NCBI GenBank assembly: GCA_903875215.1
Contig: CAIQVH010000025.1
Coordinates: 1-64,000, forward strand
From: an uncultured Anaerolineae bacterium
GTDB lineage: Bacteria > Chloroflexota > Anaerolineae > Anaerolineales > Villigracilaceae
DNA: 64,000 bases
Direction: 5' to 3'
Shown: piece after piece, positions 8,796 to 15,936 of the stretch
Layout of the letters: each line of letters starts with the position of its first letter
Numbering within the stretch: position 1 is the first letter of the stretch
The notes under the pieces: model-generated
Seen by the model: the letters and a program-made list of their open reading frames with translations, nothing else
Told to the model about the DNA's origin: nothing
Databases searched by the model: none
Position numbers and translations under genes: made by a program

Positions 8796-9329
8796 CTATC
8801 GAATAAGATCGCTCCCAACGGCAGCTCCCCTCCTGCCCTGCAAGGTGTACACCAAAGCAATTTCCAGCAGGGTAAACAATCCCAGCCAGGCGCTCTGGCT
8901 GATGTGAGCGTTGACATCTCCCAGGCGGAAGAATCGCGCGAAGTTGGCAGGGGTGAGCAGAGAAACGAGCAGCAACACAATCGCTGTCAGTACCAGTTGC
9001 AGGACTTGAAATTTGATTTGCGTGTTCACAACCGAATTTGAATGGAATACGACTTTGATTTTGGCAGTCCTTGTCCAACCAAACCAAGCACCGGAGCAGA
9101 ATGGTAGCATGATGTCGTGATTACCAAACAAAAATATGTTGAATACCTGATTTGAAAGATTGCCTATCTCAGTGGGAAGTGATGAAATCCTGTTATCGCT
9201 CATTGGTAATTCATCAAGTTCGGCAACCCTAAAATCTAACTTTTCCCAAATTTCATCAGCGGCTTTTCTTATGGCTTCTTTTACATTCACCACAGGCTGC
9301 TCTTGTTCATCTAGGATCATAATTATCAA
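8796..9329 (-). CDS. Small membrane protein of unknown function
   Basis: This 177-residue protein has no recognised family. The N-terminal ~75 residues are soluble and rich in Asp/Glu. The C-terminal half has two strong hydrophobic segments (around 'VLQLVLTAIVLLLVSLL' and 'AWLGLFTLLEIALVYTL'), plus a weaker one near residue 85. It starts 3 bp after the hsdS stop, which supports a real, co-transcribed gene. Its role in the restriction-modification operon is unknown. A 122-bp spacer separates it from the NERD gene. Confidence 0.6.
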   Translation of the reverse strand: MIIMILDEQEQPVVNVKEAIRKAADEIWEKLDFRVAELDELPMSDNRISSLPTEIGNLSNQVFNIFLFGNHDIMLPFCSGAWFGWTRTAKIKVVFHSNSVVNTQIKFQVLQLVLTAIVLLLVSLLTPANFARFFRLGDVNAHISQSAWLGLFTLLEIALVYTLQGRRGAAVGSDLIR

Positions 9330-9332
9330 TTC

Positions 9333-9951
9333 CTAATCTATATCTTCGCCAAAATACAATCGCTTTAGCAAATCTTGATGAAGCAAACTTGTTGCGGTTG
9401 AATGCAAAGTGTTCTCGGCAGCATTTTGCGCAATTTTCCAGTTCTCAATCACATCATCCGCCGCCCAGAGCAGGTCGGCGATGCGGCGCTGTTCGTCCAC
9501 GGGCGGGAGGGGGAATTCGTAATTGGCAAGATGCGTCCAATTGGTGCGCGGCGAAAGCGAACCCGCCAAAGTCTTGACCGCATACTCATAAAACACCTTC
9601 CGATTGCAGGATAAATGGCAGCAATTCGGGCAACAACACCGTCGGGTCTTTGCTCTCAAAGACATAAATATCGCTCGAACAGACCCCGTCAAACTCAGCG
9701 ACAGCCACCTTGCGCTGGTACGCGCGGCGCTTGCCGAACAGCACCTGCCCGCGCTGGAAGGTGTTCGTGAAAGTCGTCCCCTCCGCCACGAGACCCCAAC
9801 TGCGAATGTGCAGGTTCGCTGGCTCGATGTGCTCGAGACCCACGAAGCGCTCAATCCCTGCGGCGAGCGGGTCGGCTGTCCACTTCGACAGGCTCAGTGC
9901 GGCGCGCGTGAAGGGGAGGGTGATGACGTCAGCGAAGCGGGTGAGGGTCAT
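9333..9951 (-). pseudogene. hsdS: Type I restriction specificity subunit HsdS, half-size and frameshifted
   Basis: Two overlapping frames together read as one HsdS. The N-terminal part runs 'MTLTRFADVITLPF ... LLPFILQSE' from ATG 9951. The C-terminal part 'FYEYAVKTLAGSLSP ... PLPPVDEQRRIADLLW' lies in another frame. The frame changes near 9598-9606. Joined, it gives about 206 residues: one target-recognition domain and one conserved helical region, against the usual two of each, so it would act as a dimer if intact. A single-base deletion or an assembly error would explain the break. An upstream TTG at 10002 in the same frame is an alternative start. Within the gene, 9881-9899 carries a CACTTCGACAGGCTCAGTG repeat read as 'LSLSKW'. 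Confidence 0.75.
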
Positions 9952-9953
9952 AG

Positions 9954-9988
9954 GAATGCAGAATGTAGAATGATGAATGCGGAATGTT
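9954..9988. repeat. Tandem heptamer repeat, five copies
   Basis: Five contiguous 7-bp units (GAATGCA, GAATGTA, GAATGAT, GAATGCG, GAATGTT) begin 3 bp upstream of the hsdS ATG. The consensus is GAATGNN. The unit length is not a multiple of three, so copy-number change would shift the frame of any translation started upstream (TTG 10002). Confidence 0.8.
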
Positions 9989-10026
9989 GACTTGGAAGGC
10001 AAAAATCAGTATGATGAGAGTGTAAA

Positions 10027-10115
10027 AGCCGAAAGGCTCATCCCGTCTCGCGAAAAGTGGCCGACTGTGGCCGCCTGCCCCCGTCTATAAGTGACGGTCG
10101 GGATAGCGAGACGGG
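10027..10115. other. Nested inverted repeats, possible structured RNA or terminator region
   Basis: Between hsdS and the DUF3800 gene lies a 10-bp perfect inverted repeat (CCCGTCTCGC at 10042-10051 with GCGAGACGGG at 10106-10115). It encloses a CCGTC/GACGG hairpin (10081-10097) and a duplicated GTGGCC. Just outside is an AGCC-GAAA-GGCT hairpin (10027-10038). No protein frame is convincing here. It could be a terminator, a small structured RNA or a mobile-repeat remnant. The strand is undetermined. Confidence 0.35.
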
Positions 10116-10123
10116 TTATATTT

Positions 10124-10744
10124 TTAATGATATTCAATCAGTTCGACGATTTTTCCGGAAATCATCTCATAGGATTCACTCTGGTTGCGCGAATCGCGCC
10201 GTAAAATTGCGCCAGCCACCAAATCTGCGATTTGAATCAGGGCTTCCTGCTTCGAGCGCCGCATGGAGATCCGGTTGAAACCATGCTACATGTGGCGTTT
10301 TTTGAACATACGCTTGAGTTCTTCGCGGGTCTGTTCCGGGTTGCCCATCTCATCCAAAATCAGGGTCGCCCCGGCGCGTTTTTCAAGGGGAATATGCGCC
10401 ACCACTTCCGAGACAAAGAACGTGTACAAATCCAGGCCGGAAGCCAGCAGGCGGAGCGGTTCCGGCAGGGCGGTATTATCGGCAATTAAAGCCCACGCTT
10501 CAAAATTGGCTGAACGTAGCGCGGTAAAAATCCGCTGGCGAAATTGCGCCGACGAGATGTTGTGAAATCCAAACTCATGCGCGGGTGACAGGCGGTTTTC
10601 CCTGCGCAGGTTTGAGATGAATTCACGCAATTTATCGGGTTCAGGGGTGGCAATCACCACAATCACCAGATAACGCGACGCGCCTTTTTCAAAGTTGAAA
10701 CTCAAATCACCGGCTTCATCACCTGCAAAGGTAAATGTAATCAT
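10124..10744 (-). pseudogene. DUF3800 protein interrupted by an in-frame amber codon
   Basis: The N-terminal 152 codons ('MITFTFAGDEAGDLSFNFEK' onward, with an acidic 'LILDEMG' motif) are those of DUF3800, a family with an RNase H-like acidic core often found near defence and mobile genes. A TAG at 10286-10288 stops the frame. The same frame then continues without a stop for 53 codons, including 'IQIADLVAGAILRR', the conserved C-terminal DUF3800 motif, and ends at TAA 10124. So the gene is whole apart from one nonsense codon. The DUF3800 function is unknown. Suppression or a sequencing error would restore a protein of about 206 residues. Confidence 0.8.
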
Positions 10745-10774
10745 GGATGCTGGTTCTCCAAGGTTTGCAACAGG

Positions 10775-11185
10775 TCATAGTCTTGCCAAAAACTCCGCCG
10801 GGCGCAGGATGGGGATATTCTCGAAGGGCGTCATGGTCAGCAAGTCGGCGTCACCGGAAACGATGCAGTCCGCTTCACCGGCCAGCGCGGCTTCGAGAAA
10901 TTTGTCATCTTTGGGGTCGCGGCACGCCATGATTTGGCGTTGGGGCGTGACCACTTCACCGCGCAGGCGCAGCAGGTTGATGATGACGGTAATGTCATCC
11001 GGTTCGATGTGATATTTTTGGCGAAAATTGGGGCGTCCGAGTACGTCAATGATTTCCACCAGGATGTCGGTGGAATAAATGGCGGTGAAACGTCCATCGC
11101 GCAGGGCGCGCAGCACATCGCCGGTCGTTCCCTGGCGGCGAATGAGCGCGCTGACCAGTACCCCTGTATCAATCACAGCACGCAT
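10775..11185 (-). CDS. PIN-domain toxin of a toxin-antitoxin pair
   Basis: This 136-residue single-domain PIN ribonuclease is of the 'putative toxin, PIN family' (COG1569-like) type. The acidic active-site residues are visible: D6 in 'AVIDTGVLVSAL', the Glu in 'DILVEIIDVL', and Asp residues in 'DPKDDKFLEAALAG' and 'IVSGDADLL'. These bind divalent metal for RNA cleavage. It starts 3 bp after the antitoxin stop, as expected for a co-translated pair. The RNA target is unknown. Confidence 0.88.
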   Translation of the reverse strand: MRAVIDTGVLVSALIRRQGTTGDVLRALRDGRFTAIYSTDILVEIIDVLGRPNFRQKYHIEPDDITVIINLLRLRGEVVTPQRQIMACRDPKDDKFLEAALAGEADCIVSGDADLLTMTPFENIPILRPAEFLARL

Positions 11186-11188
11186 GGG

Positions 11189-11458
11189 CTAATCCCGCGC
11201 CGCTTTAATATCGGCGGCCAGTTCTTCTTCGCTGATGGCGGCATTGACTTCCGCCAGACGATTCCAGACCCTGTCAAAGCGCGCCAGCACTTCGCTTTCC
11301 TGCATTTGCTGAAAGCGCAGATAGTCTTCGTAAGAAATCAAAACGGCTTCCGGGCGCGAACCGCGTGTTAAGATGACCGGGGTGTGTTTGTTGACCACGC
11401 CATCAAAAAACGAGCGAAATTTGCGCTGGAGTTCGGTTACTCCAATAATTTGTTGCAT
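11189..11458 (-). CDS. Phd/YefM-type antitoxin
   Basis: This 89-residue protein starts 'MQQIIGVTELQRKFRSFFDG' and continues with the 'VILTRGSRPEAVLISYEDYL' pattern of Phd/YefM antitoxins. These bind their own promoter through the N-terminal domain and neutralise the toxin with the C-terminal tail. A ribosome site (AAGGAG) lies upstream of the ATG at 11458. It precedes the PIN gene and should autoregulate the pair. It lies inside the restriction-modification locus, between a broken hsdM and a broken DUF3800 gene, where it may act to retain the element. Confidence 0.88.
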   Translation of the reverse strand: MQQIIGVTELQRKFRSFFDGVVNKHTPVILTRGSRPEAVLISYEDYLRFQQMQESEVLARFDRVWNRLAEVNAAISEEELAADIKAARD

Positions 11459-11502
11459 ATCAGGCTCCTTTCTACATATTCTAATATGTATTGTAGCACG
11501 TA

Positions 11503-13007
11503 TCAGCCCAATATTTTCAATAAGCCACTGATAGATTTATCCAATTGATTGGAACTTTCTGCCCACGCCCGCACCGCTTCCGTCAACCCATCAGTGGCAT
11601 ATTCGCCTTTGGCTTCGCTTACACCCCATCCGCGCACATACAACGGAATACTCAAATTCCCCTCGTTGGCGCGAATTTCGTCCAATGTTGCCACCTTTGC
11701 AAAGCCATCCACATCCGCGAAGGCGTGGTAGGTATCCGCGATGCGCTGTTGGTGTTCCGGTTTCAGGTAGCTCATACTGCGCTCGCGGGTCACTTCGTCC
11801 ACGGCGTTGATGAACAGCACTTTTCCGCGCCGCGCGGCGGGCTTGTCCATGCGGCAAATCACGATGCAGGCTTCCATCGGCGAGTTGTAGAACAGGTTGG
11901 GGCCGAGACCGAGCACGCAGTCCACCAGGTCGGCGTCCACCAGTTTTTGGCGCATGTCGGCTTCTTCTTTGCGGAACAAAACCCCGTACGGGAAAAGAAT
12001 CGCGCAACGGCCTCCCCCTCGCCCGCCGGGAGAGGGGTTAGGGGTGAGGGACTTCAAAATGTGCTGGAAAAAGGCATAGTCCGCGCGGCCCTGGGGCGGG
12101 GTGCCGAGGAAGTTGCGTCCCCAGCGGTCACTTTGCCAGGCTTCGCGGTTCCATTGCTTGATCGAATAGGGCGGGTTGGCCAGCACCACGTCAAAGGTTG
12201 CCAGGCGGTCATGTTCCGTAAAAACGGGATTTTCGAGTGTATCCCCGCGGGCGATGGCAAAATCGTCCACGCCATGCAGGGCCAGGTTCATGCGGGCGAT
12301 GGAAGCGGTCATGTGGTTGCGCTCCTGCCCGTAGAGCTTCAGCGTGCGATACTCGCCGCCCTTGCGCTTGACTTCATCCAGGGCAGAAATGAGCATACCG
12401 CCCGTGCCGCAGGTCGGGTCGTAGATTTTCTCTCCTGGCTGGGGTTCCAGCATTTGCACCATCAGGTGCACCACCGTGCGGTTGGTGTAAAACTCCTGGG
12501 CGGTGTGGCCGCTGTCATCGGCAAATTTCTTGATCAGGAACTCGTAACCGTTGCCCAGCTCATCTTCGGGCACGTTCGCCAGCGAAAGCGTGTGCTTCGA
12601 GAAATGCTCGAGCAGGTTCTTGAGCGTGGGTCGGGCAGGCGCTCCTTGTTCGTCCAGGGCGCATCGCCGAAAATCCCGTCGAACTTCTCCGGGTTGGCCG
12701 CTTCGATGCTGCGAAAGGCCGCCTGGATGGCGCTGCCGACATCCCTGGCCGTTTCGCGCACCTGGTTCCAGTGCGCCCCGGCCGGGATGACAAAGCGTTC
12801 ATTCGCCATATCGGCGGCATAGTCTGGGTCATCGGTCTCGGCCAGGGCTTCGGCATAATCCGCATCCCAGACATCCGAAAGCCGCTTGTAGAACAAGAGC
12901 GGGAAAATAAACTGCTTGTAATCCCCGGCGTCCACCAATCCGCGCAGGATGGTGGCCGCGCCCCACAGGTAGGTTTCGAGTTCGGGGAGGGAGAGACGGT
13001 CAGTCAT
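11503..13007 (-). pseudogene. hsdM: Second HsdM adenine methyltransferase, frameshifted
   Basis: From ATG 13007 the N-terminal HsdM domain reads 'LPELETYLWGAATILRG ... APWTNKERLPDP'. The frame is then lost near 12627-12632, and the other frame continues 'TLKNLLEHFSKHTLSLANVP ... GNGYEFLIKKFADD' to 11503. One missing base in a GACCC tract accounts for it. The catalytic part has 'DPTCGTGGML' (motif I) and 'VLANPPYSIKQWN' (motif IV NPPY). Together they give about 501 residues, the normal HsdM length. A 14-residue insert encoded by a palindromic repeat (12011-12050) sits in the catalytic domain. It is either a recent pseudogene or an assembly error; hsdS is broken in the same way. Confidence 0.85.
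12011..12050 (-). repeat. GC-rich palindromic repeat inserted in frame in hsdM
   Basis: On the coding strand this reads as 'SLTPNPSPGGRGGGR', a translation known to me from dispersed repeats in many bacterial genomes. The DNA has a CCCTCTCCC...GGGCGAGGG-type hairpin. Related copies occur at 43101-43154 (inside GH36) and 53644-53669 (intergenic). Confidence 0.75.
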
Positions 13008-13047
13008 TAGAATTCCTTCTCAAAATGGACGCGGACAAGAGCAGACA

Positions 13048-13095
13048 ACGCGGATTTTTTGTTTTTCTCCGCGTTCTTGGCGTTTATCCGCGTCC
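13048..13095. repeat. Left copy of a direct repeat flanking the GxxExxY gene
   Basis: 48 bp starting ACGCGGATTTTT and ending ATCCGCGTCC. It matches 13564-13612 in the same orientation along its whole length with a few differences. A further TCCGCGTCC copy follows at about 13100-13115, and a related sequence stands upstream of gyrA near 15880-15915. Confidence 0.75.
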
Positions 13096-13101
13096 ATGCG
13101 T

Positions 13102-13527
13102 TTATCCGCGTCCATTATCTTTCCATGTTACCGACTTTCGCTCATTTGCAAAGACCTTACGCGAAAAATCCGGCTTTGGCCCAAAATTCAGCACCAATCC
13201 TACTTCATACGGGGTGGCACGCAGGTAATTCAACAATTGCGCTTCATGTTCGGCAAGCAGCCTCGAAGCGGCCTTCAGTTCCACCAACACCTTATCTTCT
13301 ACCACCAAATCGGCGATATATTCTCCAACCACCTGCCCTTGGAAATACACCACAATTCGCTCTTGGACTTTCACACTCAGCCCCATTGAACGCAGGCTTA
13401 TCGCCATCGCATTCTCATACACTTTTTCCAGGAACCCATAACCCAGCTCGGCATAGACCACCTTGAAAAAAGCGTGCAGGATTTTGTCGGTAATCTCTTT
13501 ATGTTTCAGATCAAACTGGGTTTCCAT
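13102..13527 (-). CDS. GxxExxY protein
   Basis: This 141-residue protein has the name-giving motif in 'GYGFLEKVYENAMAI' and the core 'YIADLVVEDKVLVELKA' ending in a conserved E-x-K. Residues Asp/Glu-x-Lys resemble a PD-(D/E)xK nuclease fold. The family is widespread, multicopy and of unknown function. It lies between two hsdM genes on the same strand and is bracketed by 48-bp direct repeats, so it looks like an inserted cassette. The first ATG (13527) is taken as the start, giving the usual family length. Confidence 0.85.
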   Translation of the reverse strand: METQFDLKHKEITDKILHAFFKVVYAELGYGFLEKVYENAMAISLRSMGLSVKVQERIVVYFQGQVVGEYIADLVVEDKVLVELKAASRLLAEHEAQLLNYLRATPYEVGLVLNFGPKPDFSRKVFANERKSVTWKDNGRG

Positions 13528-13563
13528 TGCAATCTCCTGAAAGTTGCTGACGAGAACGGATGT

Positions 13564-13612
13564 ACGCGGATTTTTAAGGTTTTCTCCGCGTCCTCCGCGT
13601 TAATCCGCGTCC
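13564..13612. repeat. Right copy of the GxxExxY-flanking repeat, overlapping the hsdM end
   Basis: 49 bp, ACGCGGATTTTT to ATCCGCGTCC, a direct repeat of 13048-13095. Its last 13 bp encode the final residues 'DAD' and the TAA stop of the intact hsdM, so the repeat has replaced or created that gene's C-terminus. Confidence 0.75.
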
Positions 13613-15084
13613 CAATCTTTAAGCAACACCCGGAGCCGCTCTTCCGCGTCACGCGCCCGCTCCCAGGCGGATTTGAAATCATCAATCGCCACAGCCAGCG
13701 GCGGGATGTCTGCGCCGATAGGTGGGAGCACGTAACGGGAGATGTTCAACGTCCAGTCTTCTGCCGCTATCTCAGCCAGTCTGACGACCCGTGTCCGGTC
13801 TACCACATCCCCAAACATTTGCACCCACTGGAGAATCTCCGCGGCGTGCTCCGGCTCGAGGAAATTCTGCGCCCGGCCCTGGCGGTACAACGCCGATGCA
13901 TCCACCACCAGCACCTTGCCCGCCCGCTCTGGCGTTTTGCGCTTGCGTAGGACGAGAATACAGGCCGCCAGCCCCGTCCCGTAGAATAGGTTGGGCGCCA
14001 GCCCGATGACGGTCTCAATCAAATCATGTTCCAATAAATATTGGCGGACCTGGCCTTCCACCCCTCCGCGAAAGAGCGCGCCCTGCGGCAGAACCACCGC
14101 CATCCGTCCGCTTTTCTCGGCCATGCTCTTGACCATGTGCTGCACCCAGGCAAAATCACCGTTCGAGTCGGTCGGCAGCCCGGCAAAAGATCGTCCCCAA
14201 GGGTCATTCTCCCAGATTTCGCGGCCCCACTGTTCCAACGAAAACGGCGGGTTGGCAATGACGCAGTCAAAGGTCGCCAGTCCGCCGCTCGGGTCGGTAA
14301 ACACCGGGTTGCGCAGCGTATCGCCGCGCTCCACCTGGAAATCTTCCAGCCCGTGCAGCAGCAGGTTCATCCGCGCCACCGAGGAAGTCGTCAGGTTTTT
14401 CTCCTGGCCAAACAACTTCCCGTAAAACGTGCGCGGATCGCCGCCCCGCTCGCGGACATGCGCCACCGCGCCCAGCAGCATTCCGCCGGTTCCGGCGGCA
14501 GGGTCATAAACGGTATCGCCTTCCTGAGGGTCTAGGATGTCCACCAGCAGCCGCACCACACTGCGCGGCGTATAAAACTCCCCGGCTTTTTTGTTGGTGG
14601 CATCCGCAAATTTCTTGATCAGGAACTCATAGCCATCGCCCAGGATGTCGCTCGTCACCTGGCTGTTGCTCAACACCAGCGCCGAAAAATGTTCCAGCAA
14701 ATCCTTGAGCAGGGCATCCGGCAGGCGGTCTTTGTTTGTCCATTGGGCATCGCCAAAGACCCCATACAGGTGCTTCTGGTTGGCCGCTTCAATCCCGCGC
14801 ATGGCGTTTTGCAGGGCGGTGCCCACATTGACAGGTGTTTCGCGTACCGCCGTCCAGTGACAGCCTTCGGGAATCTGGAAACGGTGCTCATCGGCAAAAT
14901 CTTCGCCGTAAGTCTGCACCGCTTCGCTGTATTCTTCATCCCACACATCGCAGATGCGCTTGAAGAACATCAACGGCAGGATGTAACTTTTCCAGTCCGT
15001 GCGATCCACCGGGCTGCCGCGCAGGATATTGGCGGCTTCCCAGAGATGGCTTTCCAGGGTGGTGATGTCAGTCTGTGGCGGCAT
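13600..15084 (-). CDS. hsdM: Type I restriction-modification N6-adenine methyltransferase HsdM (intact)
   Basis: This 494-residue protein has the HsdM_N helical domain (about residues 7-150) followed by the N6_Mtase domain. Motif I 'DPAAGTGGMLLG' and motif IV 'VIANPPFSLEQWG' are intact. HsdM forms an M2S complex with HsdS and methylates adenine at the bipartite target. No intact hsdS and no hsdR lie in this window. The gene upstream is an integrase remnant; the gene downstream is a GxxExxY cassette, then a second, broken hsdM. The C-terminus ends inside a direct repeat. Whether it still methylates depends on an HsdS made elsewhere. Confidence 0.92.
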   Translation of the reverse strand: MPPQTDITTLESHLWEAANILRGSPVDRTDWKSYILPLMFFKRICDVWDEEYSEAVQTYGEDFADEHRFQIPEGCHWTAVRETPVNVGTALQNAMRGIEAANQKHLYGVFGDAQWTNKDRLPDALLKDLLEHFSALVLSNSQVTSDILGDGYEFLIKKFADATNKKAGEFYTPRSVVRLLVDILDPQEGDTVYDPAAGTGGMLLGAVAHVRERGGDPRTFYGKLFGQEKNLTTSSVARMNLLLHGLEDFQVERGDTLRNPVFTDPSGGLATFDCVIANPPFSLEQWGREIWENDPWGRSFAGLPTDSNGDFAWVQHMVKSMAEKSGRMAVVLPQGALFRGGVEGQVRQYLLEHDLIETVIGLAPNLFYGTGLAACILVLRKRKTPERAGKVLVVDASALYRQGRAQNFLEPEHAAEILQWVQMFGDVVDRTRVVRLAEIAAEDWTLNISRYVLPPIGADIPPLAVAIDDFKSAWERARDAEERLRVLLKDWDAD

Positions 15085-15194
15085 AGTCGGCTCTGTGGGT
15101 GGGGATTTCCCCGAGAATAACCTAGTGTAGCAGAAAAAGACCTCCGACAGTAGTGCCAGATATCATAAATTCTTACCAAGAGATGAACCTTTGA

Positions 15195-15590
15195 TTACAA
15201 GCGCCAGTTATCCACTGGTCCCGCTTTGCGATGGCCCTTGGCCGCGTCCACCTGGGCGATCCGAACGTATTTTTCGGTCATTTCCAGATCAGAATGCCCC
15301 AGGAGTTCCTTCTGCGTAAAGACATTCCCGCCATTGCGCAGATAATTGATTGAAAAGGTATGGCGATAACGATACGGGTGCACCTTGGAGATCCCAGCGC
15401 GCACCCCGAGCCGGTGCAAAAGCTGGCGCAGATACTCCCGGGTCATCGAGCGCCAGTCTTCCCCAAACCCAGAGACGAAAACCGGGTCTTCCGGACGAAT
15501 GGTATTGATCCGTGGTAATAGGGTCTTCCAAATCGCCTGCTCTGTGCGCCGGCCAATCTAAACCAGGCGCTCTTTGCCATCTCAGCCGGG
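15195..15590 (-). pseudogene. Tyrosine recombinase remnant (C-terminal catalytic part)
   Basis: The frame ending at 15195 carries the phage-integrase C-terminal core: 'HPYRYRHTFSINYLRNGG' (His and Arg of the second box) and 'LLGHSDLEMTEKYVRIAQ' (His and the catalytic Tyr). The frame continues upstream as 'GRRTEQAIWKTLLPRI' and 'GKERLV', but is broken by TAG at 15558-15560 and TGA at 15582-15584. The N-terminal half is missing. An ATG at 15446 could still start an 83-residue piece. It lies 120 bp from tRNA-Pro, a common integration target, so it is probably what remains of the integrase of the neighbouring element. Confidence 0.82.
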
Positions 15591-15653
15591 CCTTTTATAG
15601 CCGAACAAGATAGGAGCGCCGTTTGCGCTCCAAGTCCCCTTTTTTACCCCTTA

Positions 15654-15699
15654 AAAGATACACACGGATGGTCGTTTCTAACCATCCGTGTGTATCTTT
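15654..15699. terminator. Perfect 18-bp hairpin beside tRNA-Pro
   Basis: The arms at 15654-15671 and 15682-15699 are perfectly complementary over 18 bp with a 10-nt loop. On the minus strand the stem ends in TTTT, so it can terminate the tRNA-Pro transcript. A second, smaller hairpin (GAGCGC/GCGCTC) follows near 15612-15630. Its unusual length would also suit a recombination or attachment feature. Confidence 0.55.
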
Positions 15700-15709
15700 A
15701 TGCCATTTG

Positions 15710-15783
15710 TCGGGGCGCCCGGATTTGAACCGGGGGCCTCACGGACCCGAACCGTGCGCTCTACCGGGCTGAGCCACGCCCCG
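15710..15783 (-). tRNA. tRNA-Pro (anticodon CGG)
   Basis: A 74-nt cloverleaf on the minus strand. The acceptor stem CGGGGCG pairs with CGCCCCG, with discriminator A. The T arm contains GGTTCAAATCC. The anticodon stem CACGG/CCGTG carries the loop TTCGGGT, giving anticodon CGG. CCA is not encoded. A good promoter lies upstream and a long hairpin downstream. Confidence 0.95.
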
Positions 15784-15796
15784 ATTAGCGGACGGT

Positions 15797-15825
15797 ATTA
15801 TACACAGCCTGCCCCGTTTTGGCAA
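15797..15825 (-). promoter_or_regulatory. Promoter of tRNA-Pro
   Basis: On the minus strand TTGCCA (15820-15825) and TATAAT (15797-15802) are separated by exactly 17 bp. The -10 box lies 13 bp before the tRNA 5' end. Confidence 0.75.
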
Positions 15826-15936
15826 GCGATTGGAGGTATAATTAGCAGGTTACTGAGACTGCAATAAAAGTGCAGGACGCTGACGAATGCGGCTTATCCG
15901 CACTCATCCGCGTCCCATTTTTTGAGAAGGGAACGT

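Noticed and set aside
5606-15783. Direct repeat of the tRNA-Pro 3' end as a second attachment site
   Set aside because: I looked for the TCGGGGCGCCCGG sequence to the left within the window and did not find a copy; the other boundary may lie outside or be lost.
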